Positions 8,666-17,843 of a stretch of DNA of 64,000 bases are shown piece after piece. The notes below the pieces were generated by a model, which saw only the letters and a list, made by a program, of their open reading frames with translations, was not told the DNA's origin and made no database searches. This DNA is from Kribbella soli (GTDB taxonomy: Bacteria > Actinomycetota > Actinomycetes > Propionibacteriales > Kribbellaceae): the NCBI RefSeq assembly GCF_004331345.1, contig NZ_SJJZ01000001.1:682001-746000 (forward strand), in the 5' to 3' direction. Every line of letters begins with the position of its first letter. Position 1 is the first letter of the stretch. Position numbers and translations under genes: made by a program.

Positions 8666-9946
8666 ATGTCTCGAAGCGTTTCCCGGCGGACATTCCTGAT
8701 CGGCGCCGGCAGTGTCCTCGCCCTGGCAGGCTGCGGTTCGTCGAACGACAAGGCGAGCAGCGGCGGCGGCAAGGTCGAGCTCGTGTACCGCCTCTGGGAC
8801 GAGCAGCAGGAGGTCGGCTACAAGGCGGTGTTCGCGGAGTTCACCAAGCAGAACCCGGACATCACCGTCCGGATGGAGGTGCTGCCGTGGGACCAGTACT
8901 GGACCAAGCTGACCACTGAGCTCGCCAGCGGCAAGGCGCCGGACGTGTTCTGGCTGACCGTCGACTACTTCCCGGACTTCGCGAGCAAGGGCGTTCTCGC
9001 GCCGCTCGACGACCTGATCTCGAAGGCCGGACTGAAACTCGACTCGTACCACCCGAACGTCGTGCAGTCGTACAAGTTCGAGGACAAGCAACTCGGGATG
9101 CCGAAGGACCTGGGGATCGTCGGACTGCTCTACAACAAGGACCTGGTCGCGAAGGCCGGGGTCACGATGCCGGCCGAACTGACCTGGGCGCCGGACGGCT
9201 CGGGCAGCTTCCTCGAGGTGGCTCGCAAGCTGACCGTCGGCAGCAAGCAGTGGGGCTTCTGCTCCTGGAACCACAGCCAGACCCAGTGGCTGAACTGGAT
9301 CGCGTCGAACGGCGGCCACGCGATGGACAAGCCGTACGGCGCCTTCGACTTCGCCGGCCAGAAGTCGGTCGAGGCCCTGCAGTTCGCGCGGGACCTGGTC
9401 TTCAAGTGGAAGGTGTCGCCGGACGGCACCCGGACCAACCCACCGACCGGGCAGGCGACCGAGATGTTCTACCGGGGCGAGGTCGCGATGTTCCCGGCGA
9501 ACAATGCACTGCTGCCGTTCGCGCTGCCGGAGGTGAAGTTCCCGATCGGCGTCGCTGCGATGCCGGCCGGCCCGGCCGGGCGGACGGTGGTGATCAACGG
9601 CCTGTCCGAGGCGATGTTCGCGAAGACGAAGCACCCCGACGAGGCCGGCAAGCTGGTCGCCTTCCTCGGCTCGGAGAAGGCGCAGAAGCTGATGGGCGAC
9701 GCGGGGTACATCATCCCGGCGCTCAACAACGCGGGCGCCGGCTACCAGGCATTCTGGAAGCAGAAGGGCATCGACGTCCAGCCGTTCATCGACTCCGCCG
9801 CCGGCAGCACCGTCAACCTCCCGATCGCCGAAGGCTGGACCGCCAAGTCCCCCGAGATCAACAAAACCGTCAACGACCTCTACCTCGACAAGGTCGCGGT
9901 CCCCGATATCGCAGCGGCCATGGACAAGATCGGAAACGACAAGTGA
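8666..9946 (+). CDS. Sugar-binding lipoprotein of the ABC importer
   Basis: 426 residues, family 1 extracellular solute-binding protein. The N-terminus has twin arginines (SRRTFLIG, R7-R8) and a lipobox LALAGC (C23), so it is probably a Tat-exported lipoprotein. The mature part shows typical features: LVYRLWDEQQEVGYKAVFAEF and ASGKAPDVFWLTVDYFPDF. It delivers the sugar to the two upstream permeases. GGAGG stands seven bases before the ATG. Placing the binding-protein gene after the permeases is less common than before them. Its stop overlaps the GTG of the dioxygenase gene. Confidence 0.93.
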   Translation: MSRSVSRRTFLIGAGSVLALAGCGSSNDKASSGGGKVELVYRLWDEQQEVGYKAVFAEFTKQNPDITVRMEVLPWDQYWTKLTTELASGKAPDVFWLTVDYFPDFASKGVLAPLDDLISKAGLKLDSYHPNVVQSYKFEDKQLGMPKDLGIVGLLYNKDLVAKAGVTMPAELTWAPDGSGSFLEVARKLTVGSKQWGFCSWNHSQTQWLNWIASNGGHAMDKPYGAFDFAGQKSVEALQFARDLVFKWKVSPDGTRTNPPTGQATEMFYRGEVAMFPANNALLPFALPEVKFPIGVAAMPAGPAGRTVVINGLSEAMFAKTKHPDEAGKLVAFLGSEKAQKLMGDAGYIIPALNNAGAGYQAFWKQKGIDVQPFIDSAAGSTVNLPIAEGWTAKSPEINKTVNDLYLDKVAVPDIAAAMDKIGNDK

Positions 9947-10854
9947 AAGAACTGACCGACTCGCACGACGACTTCCAGGACGCCGCCGTACTGCGTGAGC
10001 GCCTGGCGGGCGACGGTTACCTGTTCTTCCGGGGGTTGCTGCCGCGGGACGTGGTCGCGGACGTTCACGAGCAGTTGGCACGGATCCTCTACGACAGTGA
10101 CTGGTTGGCGCGGGATGCTGATCCGCGGGAGCTGGTCGCATCGGGGCGGGCCGTGGAGGAAGGGTCGGCAGGGTTCTTCGGGGCCTACACGGCGATCCAG
10201 AGCACCGAGGCGTTCCACCGGCTGGCGGTGCGGCCTGAGTTGCTGGAGCTCGCGGGCCGGCTGCTGGGTGAGGACGCGTTCGCGCATCCGGCGCACATCT
10301 GCCGGATCGCGCCGCCGTCGCCCGGGGCGAATCCGACCCCGATCCATCAGGACTACCGGTTCATCCAGGGGTCTGTGGACACGCTCACCACCTGGCTGCC
10401 GTTGAGTGCGGCACCGCCGGAGATCGGTGGGTTGCGGGTGCTGGCCGGGTCGCCGCGGCTCGGCGTACTGCCGGTGAAGGCGTCCGACGGACCGGGGATG
10501 ATGCGGGCCGAGGCGGACGAGAACCATCCGGAGTGGCGTACGACGTCGTACCGGCCGGGGGATGTGCTGCTGTTCGGGAGTCTGACCGTGCACGGCGCGA
10601 TGCCGAACCAGACGAAGCAGCTGCGCCTGTCGGCCGACTTCCGGTACCAGGCGGTGAGCGCGCCGATGGCCCGCGACCTGCTCGGCACCGGGAAGCCGCA
10701 CTACCACCCGGAAGTTCCGGACTTCGCGACCCTCACCCGCGGCTGGACCTCGACGGAGTGCGTCGAGGTCCCGGCCGGGGTGCAGTTCGTGGATCGCTGG
10801 GACCCGCGCGTGGACGACGTACCGACACCGCCGTCCCGCTTCGCTTACATCTAA
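9943..10854 (+). CDS. Phytanoyl-CoA dioxygenase (PhyH) family protein of the sugar operon
   Basis: 303 residues. Fe(II)/2-oxoglutarate oxygenase fold: HQD (H135, D137) within PTPIHQDYRF, and the distal His in LTVHGAMPNQT (H217), followed by an Arg (R228 or R234) for 2-oxoglutarate. Start is the GTG at 9943, which overlaps the stop of the binding-protein gene (GTGA); the longer frame from 9250 lies inside that gene. PhyH proteins hydroxylate aliphatic substrates; the target here is unknown, but tight coupling to a sugar importer suggests a modified sugar or its aglycone. It overlaps the convergent oxidoreductase gene by four bases. Confidence 0.88.
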   Translation: MKELTDSHDDFQDAAVLRERLAGDGYLFFRGLLPRDVVADVHEQLARILYDSDWLARDADPRELVASGRAVEEGSAGFFGAYTAIQSTEAFHRLAVRPELLELAGRLLGEDAFAHPAHICRIAPPSPGANPTPIHQDYRFIQGSVDTLTTWLPLSAAPPEIGGLRVLAGSPRLGVLPVKASDGPGMMRAEADENHPEWRTTSYRPGDVLLFGSLTVHGAMPNQTKQLRLSADFRYQAVSAPMARDLLGTGKPHYHPEVPDFATLTRGWTSTECVEVPAGVQFVDRWDPRVDDVPTPPSRFAYI

Positions 10855-11762
10855 GGCTTCACCACGATCTTGCCGCGGGCGTGGCCGGACTCGCTCAGTT
10901 CCTGGGCCTTGGCCGCGTCCGCGAGCTCGAACGTCTGGGCGATCCGGGGCCGCAGCCGGCCGTCGGCCGCCGCCTGCAGCTGTGACTCCAGGCCGGACCG
11001 GATGGACTCCGGGTCGCCGCCACCGCCGGAGAACTCGACGCCGAGCGCCTCGGACGCCGCGTAATCCGCGATCGTGACGATCCGGTCAGTGCCGCCGCGC
11101 AGCTCGACCGACTCCGGTAGACCCCCCAGGCCAGCCACGTCGAACACCGCGTCCACACCCTCCGGAGCCGCCGTACGCACCCGCTCCAGCAGGCCGTCGC
11201 CGTACTCGACCGGGACCGCGCCGAGCGAGCGCAGGTACTCGTGGTTGGCGGGCGACGCCGTACCGACAACCGTCAGACCGGCCGTCTTGGCGAGCTGTAC
11301 GGCGACCGAGCCGACCGCGCCCGCGGCGCCGTGGATCAGGATCGTCTCGCCGGACTTCACGCCGAGCTGATCGAGCACGCGCTGCGCGGTCTCGCCGGCC
11401 ACCGGTACGCCGACGGCCTGCTCCCAGCTCACGCTCGCGGGCTTGCGCGCCACGTTCCCGCCGATCGCGTACTCGGCGTACGCGCCGCCGTCGGCCCAGC
11501 CGACCACCTCGTCGCCGACCGCGAACTCGGCGCCCTCACCGGCTTCGTCGACCACACCGGCCACCTCGAGCCCCGGAACGGCGGGGAACACCGGGTCGAT
11601 GAAGCCCTTCGTCCAGCCGCGGCGCACCTTGAAGTCGATCGGGTTCACCCCGGCCGCGTGCACCTTGACCCGCACCTGGCCGGGACCCGCGTGCGGCTCC
11701 TCGACGTCCTGCACCTTCAGTACCTCGGGACCGCCGAACTCCTCGAACACGACCGCTCGCAT
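10851..11762 (-). CDS. Zinc-free medium-chain NADPH:quinone-type oxidoreductase
   Basis: 303 residues of the MDR superfamily. GroES-like N-terminal domain (AGVNPIDFKVRRGW), then a Rossmann domain with HGAAGAVGSVAVQLAK (145-151 is the nucleotide-binding loop). The zinc-ligand pattern GHE of alcohol dehydrogenases is absent, so it belongs to the quinone oxidoreductase branch. The start is the ATG at 11762 with GGAGG upstream; an earlier in-frame start would add eleven residues. Substrate not predictable. Divergent from the LuxR gene across 140 bases. Confidence 0.9.
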   Translation of the reverse strand: MRAVVFEEFGGPEVLKVQDVEEPHAGPGQVRVKVHAAGVNPIDFKVRRGWTKGFIDPVFPAVPGLEVAGVVDEAGEGAEFAVGDEVVGWADGGAYAEYAIGGNVARKPASVSWEQAVGVPVAGETAQRVLDQLGVKSGETILIHGAAGAVGSVAVQLAKTAGLTVVGTASPANHEYLRSLGAVPVEYGDGLLERVRTAAPEGVDAVFDVAGLGGLPESVELRGGTDRIVTIADYAASEALGVEFSGGGGDPESIRSGLESQLQAAADGRLRPRIAQTFELADAAKAQELSESGHARGKIVVKP

Positions 11763-11902
11763 AGCACTGCCTCCATGAATTGGTTGTCGCTTCAATAAAT
11801 GCTGCAGGCTGCCGAGTCATTCCCGACTGGCCGATCGGACAGTTGTCCACCGTCCGAAAGACGGGCTCGGGTGGACGCGTCAACCGACGTACTCTGAGGG
11901 AC

Positions 11903-13150
11903 ATGGAGGCGGCGGAGGTACTGGCGGCGGCAGCCCAGGTGATCGACGGGCCGCCTGAGGAGCTGCTCCAGCGGCTGTCCCTCGCGACCGCGGACCTGGT
12001 CCCGCACCGCGCGGTCGCCCAGCTCGCCTCGCAGTGCGCGTCCACACCGGTGACGGCGTACGGCGATCCGGCCGTGAGCGGCGCGATCACCGGAGCCGAC
12101 CTGGCCGGCCTCCTCGGTACGGTGACCGCCGGCCAGCCGTGGCAGGGCGTCATCCCGATCGCCGGTGCCCGGCATCCCGTCCTCGCGGTCTCGAGCGACC
12201 GGGCGTCGCGTGGTTCGGTGGTGGTGTTCCTCCGCACCGAAGACGCTCCGACGACCGCCGACCGGATGTTGCAGGCGTTGTGGGATCTCGTCACGGCCCA
12301 CATGTATCGCCTGACCCTCGAACGTGAGCCTGGCGCATTGGCCCAGAACCGCGCGATTGCGGAAGCGCGGAACGATCTGGCGGCCGAGCTCGGGGAAGCT
12401 CACGCGGCAACGCTCGCGACAATTCTCGGCGTACTGCGGAACCAGCGGATCGACGACGCCGCAGCGCGGACGATGGCCGTCGAGATGGCGCTCAACGGCC
12501 TCGCCGATCTGCGGACCGACACGCAGCGGGATCGGGTGTGCAGCGGCGAGGAACCAGCCGGCCGCGCCTTCGACCGGCTCGCGGACTCGCTGCGGGCGCT
12601 GCTCCGGCACGGCCCGGTCGAGCTCGAACTGGATGCCCCGGGCAACGATCAGCTGATCCCGGCGGCCGTCGCGCACGCCGCCCGGGTCGCGGTCCGCTCG
12701 GTCGTACTGGCGATGCTGACCCAGGACGACGTACGCCGGATCCGCGTGGCCTGGCGCTGGGACGGGAAGGAACTGCTGTCCACGGTCCGCGACGACGGCC
12801 CCGGACGGTTGGCGAACGTCCTCGATCTCGGGCAATTGTCCGAGCGCCTCCGCCTGCACGAAGGCGACCTGGACCTCGACGCCGTACCCGGCTGGGGCCT
12901 CACGGCCCGGATCACCCTCCGCACGTCACAAGCACCACTCATCGTCACCTCCGACCCCCTGGCTGCCCTGGGCGCCCGCGAACTAGAAGTCCTCGAGCGC
13001 CTGTCCCAGGGTCACCGCAACCGCTCAATCGCCGACGCCCTCCACATCAGCGAATCAACAGTCAAGTTTCACGTAGCCAACATCCTCACCAAACTAGACG
13101 TAGCCACCCGAACCCAAGCCGCCGCCCTCTACCACGCAACAGCGGTCTAG
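11903..13150 (+). CDS. LuxR-type regulator with a sensor and kinase-like ATPase region
   Basis: 415 residues. The C-terminus carries a LuxR/GerE helix-turn-helix (LGARELEVLERLSQGHRNRSIADALHISESTVKFHVANIL). The middle resembles the tail of a histidine-kinase catalytic domain (STVRDDGPGRLANVLDLGQLSERLRLHEGDL...GWGLTARI), and the N-terminal 200 residues look like a GAF-type sensor. No phosphoacceptor His box and no receiver domain is seen, so it is probably a one-component regulator. Start: ATG 11903 after GAGGG. Its last 60 codons turn markedly to A-ending codons. It ends eight bases from the convergent STAND gene. Confidence 0.8.
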   Translation: MEAAEVLAAAAQVIDGPPEELLQRLSLATADLVPHRAVAQLASQCASTPVTAYGDPAVSGAITGADLAGLLGTVTAGQPWQGVIPIAGARHPVLAVSSDRASRGSVVVFLRTEDAPTTADRMLQALWDLVTAHMYRLTLEREPGALAQNRAIAEARNDLAAELGEAHAATLATILGVLRNQRIDDAAARTMAVEMALNGLADLRTDTQRDRVCSGEEPAGRAFDRLADSLRALLRHGPVELELDAPGNDQLIPAAVAHAARVAVRSVVLAMLTQDDVRRIRVAWRWDGKELLSTVRDDGPGRLANVLDLGQLSERLRLHEGDLDLDAVPGWGLTARITLRTSQAPLIVTSDPLAALGARELEVLERLSQGHRNRSIADALHISESTVKFHVANILTKLDVATRTQAAALYHATAV

Positions 13151-13158
13151 GACTGAGC

Positions 13159-16100
13159 TCAGCAAGCCTGTCGATAGGGAACGCCGGGAACGTACTTCCG
13201 CCACTCGTCCTCGGTGATTCGATCACCGCCGACGGCGCAGACGAGGGCAGCGGCCCGAGTCGGGTCGGTTTCCCACATCCGCACTGTCCGGTCGGAACCA
13301 CCAGTTGCCACCGTGTGCCCGTCCGGACTGAAGCCGACTGACCAGACGGCGGCACTCGACGCGGCGAGGATTGCCACGGTACTCGGATGGAGCGGGACCG
13401 CAACGTCCCACAGCCATACCTGGCCCGCTCGCGTCGTGGCCGCCAGCGTCCGGCTGTCGGGGCCGAAGGCAACAGATGAGACTGTGCCGTCCGGTCCTGT
13501 CAGCGGCTCGCCGAGCGGCTTCACCCGGTCGGGATTCGTCACGTCCCACAGCCGCACGGTTCCATCCGCGCTGCCAGTGGCCAGCGTATGGCCGTCGACG
13601 CTGAAGGCGACGGAGTACAGGAGATCCGCGGATCCCTTGATCGGCTCGAACGATATCGGCCGCCGTGGATCGGTCAGGTCCCACAGGCAGATCAGACCGT
13701 CCGCGGTCACCGCGGACAGAAGACGTCGCTCCGGGCTGAAAGCGATCATGTTGACGATATTCCCGGCATCGAGCCCAGCTGGCACGGCCCCTGGACGGCC
13801 TGTACTGGCCATTTCCCAGAGATGGACTTTGCCGGCGTCGTCGCCCGACGCGAGCAGCCGACCGTCAGCGCTGAAGGCCAGCGACTCGACGAGGGCTGTG
13901 GGCCCGGTCAGTGGTGCGCCGAGCCGACGGGGCCGCTTCCAATCCGTCACGTCCCAGGCGAGCACCGATGTCCCGAACGTGCCGGCAACCAGGATCTTGC
14001 CGTCCGGACTCAGCGTCCCGGCACCACTGATCGGATCCCCACCCGGCAGTGGCTCAAGAGCCTCCGTCTGCGGCACTGGGGCCTGGGGATCGGTGACATC
14101 CCACTGGGAGACTCGCCCGCCGAAGATCGCGAGAGAGCGGCCGTCCGGGGTGAAGGCGGTCGCGGCCACGGCTGCGGTCGCACCTGTCATCACTGGTCCG
14201 GGCGTTACCCAGAGCCGCGCCACACCGTCCGATCCACTGGTGACGAGCGTCCGCTCGTCGCGCAGGAATCTCACCGTAGAGACCGGCTCGGTGTGCGGAA
14301 GGGACGCGACGAGACGGCCGCTTGCCACTTCCCAGACCTGGGCCAAGTTGTCCGAACTGCCGACCGCCAGCATCCGGCCGTCCGGGCTGAACGACACCGC
14401 GTTGACCCAGTTGTCGGGCACCTTGATCGATGACCGGACCCGGACTGCCGTGCGAGGCTCGGTCACGTCCCACAGTTGCAGCAATCCCTTCGCACCACCG
14501 ACGGCCAGGACCTTGCTGTCTGGCGCGAAGGCAAGCGTGTTGAGTTGCACCTGGCCGGTCTGTACCTGCCCGACAAGCCGGGGCCGGCGCGATTCCTTGG
14601 CGTCCCAGAGTCGAAGTACTCCGGTGGCATCGGCTGCGGCCATGACTGTGCTGTCCGGACTGAAGACGACCGATTGCACAGGGCCTGCTGCGGTGACCAG
14701 CGGCGGTCCGAGCGGCTGCGCATGCGTGGGATCAGTGACATCCCAGATCCGAAGGGTCCGATCCGCACTCCCCGCCGCCAGGCGCGCTCCGTCCGGACTG
14801 AAGGCCAGCGAATACACCGTGCTCGAAGGTCCGGACGGAACGACTCCGAGCGAGACAGGGTGCGCCGGGACAGAGATGTTCCAAAGTCGGATCGTCCGGT
14901 CCATCCCACCCGTCGCCAGTAGTCGTCCGTCGGGGCTGACTGCCAGTCCGAAGATCGGCTTGGTGTGGTCGGTCAACGGGGACCCCAGCGATCTCGGCGT
15001 CCGAGGGTCGGTGATGTCCCAGATCAAGATCGCCGTATCGCTCGGACCCGCACCGACTCCGATCATGGTGTGTCCGTCGGGAGTCAGTACGACGTTCTGT
15101 GGCCCTCTCGATGCTCTGACGATCCGCGTGGCCGACGGAGCCCCGGTCGAGTTCACCAAGCTTGACCGCGCCTCCATCGTGGGTGCTATCCGATAGGCCG
15201 ACAAGGACAGCTGCGCCGCCAAGGCCGGATCCGTCGCCCGCAGTCGATCGGCCGCCCCCGCTACCTGACGGGAAAAGGCCAGGTCGCGTTCGCGGTTACT
15301 GGTCTCGCGTTTCTGGTACGAGTAGCCCGACAACGCAACGGCAACCAGGAACAAGACGGCCAGCGCGGCCACCAGTCGCTGCAGCCGCCGGGTCCGCCGC
15401 CGGCCCGACCGCTTCTCCGCCTCTTCGAGCTCGTTGCTCGCGGCAAGAAAATCCCGTTCCATCGGCGTGAGCTCGGCGTCGCGGCCCCGCTCCCGCGCCG
15501 CATCCAGCCGGCCGCCACGGTAGAGCGACCCGGGATCGCGGTCGTTGTCCTGCCACTCGCGCGCCGCGCTCGCGAGCTGACGCTGCAGCCGAAGGCCGTC
15601 ACGATCCGCCTCGATCCAGCTCCGCAGCCGCGGCCAGGCGGTCAGCAGAGCCTCATGGCTGATCTCGATCGAGTCCGAGTCCGCGGTGAGCAGACGTCGT
15701 TCGACGAACCGTTCGATCACCTGTCGCCGCGCCAGATCCGGTACGCCGTCCCCGGAGTCCTCGAGTTCGGCACGGCCGACCTTCCGCCGGGTGTCGGCGG
15801 TCTCGTCCCCGAGGTTCACCAGACGGAGGAACAGCCTGCGGGCGATCACGCGCTCGGCATGCGTCAGTTCGCCGTACGCAGCATCCGCCGTACGGGCGAC
15901 AGCGCCCTCGATACCGCCGGTCGACAAGTAGGAGTCAACGGTCAGCTGTCCGCGCCGGCGGCCCTCCCACGTAGCCAACAGAGCATGCGACATCAGTGGG
16001 AGCGCACCGACCTGCGAGGGGTCGTCACCCCGGGCCGCAGCCGCCGGTGCCAGGTCACGCAGTACGAGTTCGACCAGGCCGTCGGAGATGCCGAGGTTCG

Positions 16101-17094
16101 CCTTGTTGGCGGGCTCGACGATGGCGCGGCGCAGGTCGGGTTCACTCAACGGGCCGACGACGAACTGAGCCTCTTGCAACGTCCTGGCGAGATCGGGGTA
16201 CGCCAGCGCGTGCGGGTAGAAGTCGGCTCGCATGCCGAGCACAATCACGGCCGCGACCGGCGGGCGCCAATCGAGCGCTTGCGCCGGCGATCCAGTCGCT
16301 GCCACCAGCGCCGCGATGAAGGTCGCCCGTTCCTTCTCGTCTGCGCAGAGAGTGAACAGTTCCTCGAACTGGTCCACCACGACCAGCAACCGGTCGGACT
16401 CCTCGGCCGCCGTACGGGTGCCGCGGACCATGCCTTGGACCGGATCGGACCTGAGCAATGCAGCCAGGTCGCCCGCCGACTCCGCACTGCGTGCAGTCAG
16501 CGCCACGGCTAGTTCCTGGATCGGATCGGCGCCGGGGGTCATGAGGATCAGCGGCCAGACGGGACGGCCGGGTGCCGCGTGGGTGGTCAGGGCCGGGATC
16601 ACACCGGCCCGGAGCAGGGACGACTTACCCGAACCGGACGCCCCGACGACGATCTGCAGCCCGCCTCCCGCGGCGTGGAGCTCGGAAAGCTTCACCACGA
16701 CTCGCTCGGTCAGGGCCTCCCGGCCGAAGAACCAGTCGGCGTCTTCAGGCTGGAAGCTGGCGAGACCACGGTACGGTTCGTGGCCACTGCGCGGGCCCGG
16801 AGCGCGCTGCACCAACTGCCAGACCTGCACCCACTCCGCGACCGCCTCGTCGCTGCCGACGCCGCACGCACGCAGTACGTTGACGAAGAGATCTCGCGAG
16901 GAGATCGCCGGCACACTCCGCCCGGCGAACCATTCCCCGATCGTGCTGGTCGCGTGCCGTGCATTGACCCTGCCGGCCAGCTCGCGGACACTCAGGCCGG
17001 CGCTCAGCCGCAGCGTTCTCAATTCGTGGGCAAAGTCGCTCCGGTTCCGCACCCGTTCCGGCAACGACAGGTCGTGCTCGTTCACCTGGCTCAT
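13159..17094 (-). CDS. Large HTH-STAND NTPase-WD40 protein
   Basis: 1311 residues. An XRE-like helix-turn-helix lies at about 20-80 (LRLSAGLSVRELAGRVNARHATSTIGEWFAGRSVP). A STAND NTPase module (nSTAND1 type) starts at YRGLASFQPEDADWFFGRE, with P-loop GASGSGKSS (151-159) and Walker B LLVVVDQFEELF (236-247). A winged-helix/helical arm follows, then one transmembrane segment at about 573-592. Residues from about 655 form 14 WD40 repeats (each ends near LWDVT or a variant), enough for two seven-bladed propellers. Such proteins are signal-sensing switches; in other lineages STAND proteins act in phage defence or development, but no effector is seen here. Three phased TGTACG motifs lie upstream. 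Confidence 0.9.
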   Translation of the reverse strand: MSQVNEHDLSLPERVRNRSDFAHELRTLRLSAGLSVRELAGRVNARHATSTIGEWFAGRSVPAISSRDLFVNVLRACGVGSDEAVAEWVQVWQLVQRAPGPRSGHEPYRGLASFQPEDADWFFGREALTERVVVKLSELHAAGGGLQIVVGASGSGKSSLLRAGVIPALTTHAAPGRPVWPLILMTPGADPIQELAVALTARSAESAGDLAALLRSDPVQGMVRGTRTAAEESDRLLVVVDQFEELFTLCADEKERATFIAALVAATGSPAQALDWRPPVAAVIVLGMRADFYPHALAYPDLARTLQEAQFVVGPLSEPDLRRAIVEPANKANLGISDGLVELVLRDLAPAAAARGDDPSQVGALPLMSHALLATWEGRRRGQLTVDSYLSTGGIEGAVARTADAAYGELTHAERVIARRLFLRLVNLGDETADTRRKVGRAELEDSGDGVPDLARRQVIERFVERRLLTADSDSIEISHEALLTAWPRLRSWIEADRDGLRLQRQLASAAREWQDNDRDPGSLYRGGRLDAARERGRDAELTPMERDFLAASNELEEAEKRSGRRRTRRLQRLVAALAVLFLVAVALSGYSYQKRETSNRERDLAFSRQVAGAADRLRATDPALAAQLSLSAYRIAPTMEARSSLVNSTGAPSATRIVRASRGPQNVVLTPDGHTMIGVGAGPSDTAILIWDITDPRTPRSLGSPLTDHTKPIFGLAVSPDGRLLATGGMDRTIRLWNISVPAHPVSLGVVPSGPSSTVYSLAFSPDGARLAAGSADRTLRIWDVTDPTHAQPLGPPLVTAAGPVQSVVFSPDSTVMAAADATGVLRLWDAKESRRPRLVGQVQTGQVQLNTLAFAPDSKVLAVGGAKGLLQLWDVTEPRTAVRVRSSIKVPDNWVNAVSFSPDGRMLAVGSSDNLAQVWEVASGRLVASLPHTEPVSTVRFLRDERTLVTSGSDGVARLWVTPGPVMTGATAAVAATAFTPDGRSLAIFGGRVSQWDVTDPQAPVPQTEALEPLPGGDPISGAGTLSPDGKILVAGTFGTSVLAWDVTDWKRPRRLGAPLTGPTALVESLAFSADGRLLASGDDAGKVHLWEMASTGRPGAVPAGLDAGNIVNMIAFSPERRLLSAVTADGLICLWDLTDPRRPISFEPIKGSADLLYSVAFSVDGHTLATGSADGTVRLWDVTNPDRVKPLGEPLTGPDGTVSSVAFGPDSRTLAATTRAGQVWLWDVAVPLHPSTVAILAASSAAVWSVGFSPDGHTVATGGSDRTVRMWETDPTRAAALVCAVGGDRITEDEWRKYVPGVPYRQAC

Positions 17095-17165
17095 CGCAGC
17101 GTCCCCCCAATAGCACGCTTCGACAGTGAGTAGTCATCACGTTACCCGTCCGAACCTAACGGCGC

Positions 17166-17192
17166 TGTACGTCGGCTGTACGGGCTTGTACG
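17166..17192. promoter_or_regulatory. Three helically phased TGTACG motifs
   Basis: TGTACG occurs at 17166-17171, 17177-17182 and 17187-17192, so the repeats start 11 and 10 bases apart, about one helical turn each. The set lies about 70-100 bases upstream of the STAND gene (minus strand) and 115 bases upstream of the plus-strand gene at 17307. It could be an operator, perhaps for the XRE-like domain of the STAND protein. That is inference. Confidence 0.4.
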
Positions 17193-17265
17193 GACATCTC
17201 TACGTCTCTTCCCTGCACGCGCGTCACGGCCGAACTCTGGTCCTGACACAGCTCGATCACGAGCG

Positions 17266-17291
17266 GTGGTCCGGTCGGGGGGCCGGACCAC
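17266..17291. repeat. Hairpin before the small zinc-ribbon gene
   Basis: GTGGTCCGG and CCGGACCAC pair perfectly (nine bases) around an eight-base G-rich loop. It ends 15 bases before ATG 17307 and just ahead of the GGGGGAG ribosome site. It may attenuate translation or serve as an operator. Confidence 0.45.
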
Positions 17292-17306
17292 GGATTTGGG
17301 GGAGCC

Positions 17307-17795
17307 ATGACCAGCCGTCGTCCTACGTCATATCCGAACCGACCGAGGCGGTATCCGGCCGCTTACGTCCGAGCAGTGGAGGTCCGTCCGATCGGACTCC
17401 GTCCGACGGACCGTCCGATCCGGCTTGCCGTCGGGCCAGCACCCATCCGTCTTCTGAGGTCCATCTGGTCGATTGCCTGCCGCGTCTTCGGCATCCAGGC
17501 CGTACCGTCTCCGCAGTGCGTTCCAACTCCGAGCGGGCTGCAGCGGCCGCTCCGGCGATCGACGCGTCCGATGACTACTCGTCCGGCCGGCACACCGACA
17601 CCACGGTGCCTGCACTGCAAGGTCGGCCTGACCGAGAAGCAGGCACTCACGCAAGAGCCGTACGGCCGGTGGGTGGTCTTCGGTTGCGCCACCGCGACAT
17701 GTCCGGTCTGTGGCGGCGTCTGCCGGCACGAGGAGCGCGTCTTCCTGCCGATCCACTGGCAGGAAGGTCCGCCAGGCCAGATCTTTCGGATCTGA
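17307..17795 (+). CDS. Putative small zinc-ribbon protein (hypothetical)
   Basis: 162 residues if the ATG at 17307 (GGGGGAG upstream) is used; 74 residues if the in-frame ATG at 17571 is used. Only the C-terminal part looks protein-like: CLHCKVGLTEKQAL and then CPVCGGVCRHEERVFLP form two CxxC-type knuckles of a zinc ribbon. The first 88 codons are Arg/Pro-rich and come from DNA dense in GTCCG motifs, so they may be untranslated. No known family was recognised. It ends 48 bases before the convergent metG. Confidence 0.5.
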   Translation: MTSRRPTSYPNRPRRYPAAYVRAVEVRPIGLRPTDRPIRLAVGPAPIRLLRSIWSIACRVFGIQAVPSPQCVPTPSGLQRPLRRSTRPMTTRPAGTPTPRCLHCKVGLTEKQALTQEPYGRWVVFGCATATCPVCGGVCRHEERVFLPIHWQEGPPGQIFRI

Positions 17796-17843
17796 CCAAC
17801 GCGCGCGCCGGGTCAGGAGGATGGCGCGGCGCGCGCCGGGCGA

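Noticed and set aside
8666-9946. Missing ATPase as evidence of a broken sugar importer
   Set aside because: Actinobacterial CUT1 operons usually lack the ATPase and share an MsiK-type one encoded elsewhere.
13214-15196. 660-codon plus-strand frame antisense to the WD40 repeats
   Set aside because: Repetitive SGLKA/PSGLK pattern is the antisense image of WD40 repeats.
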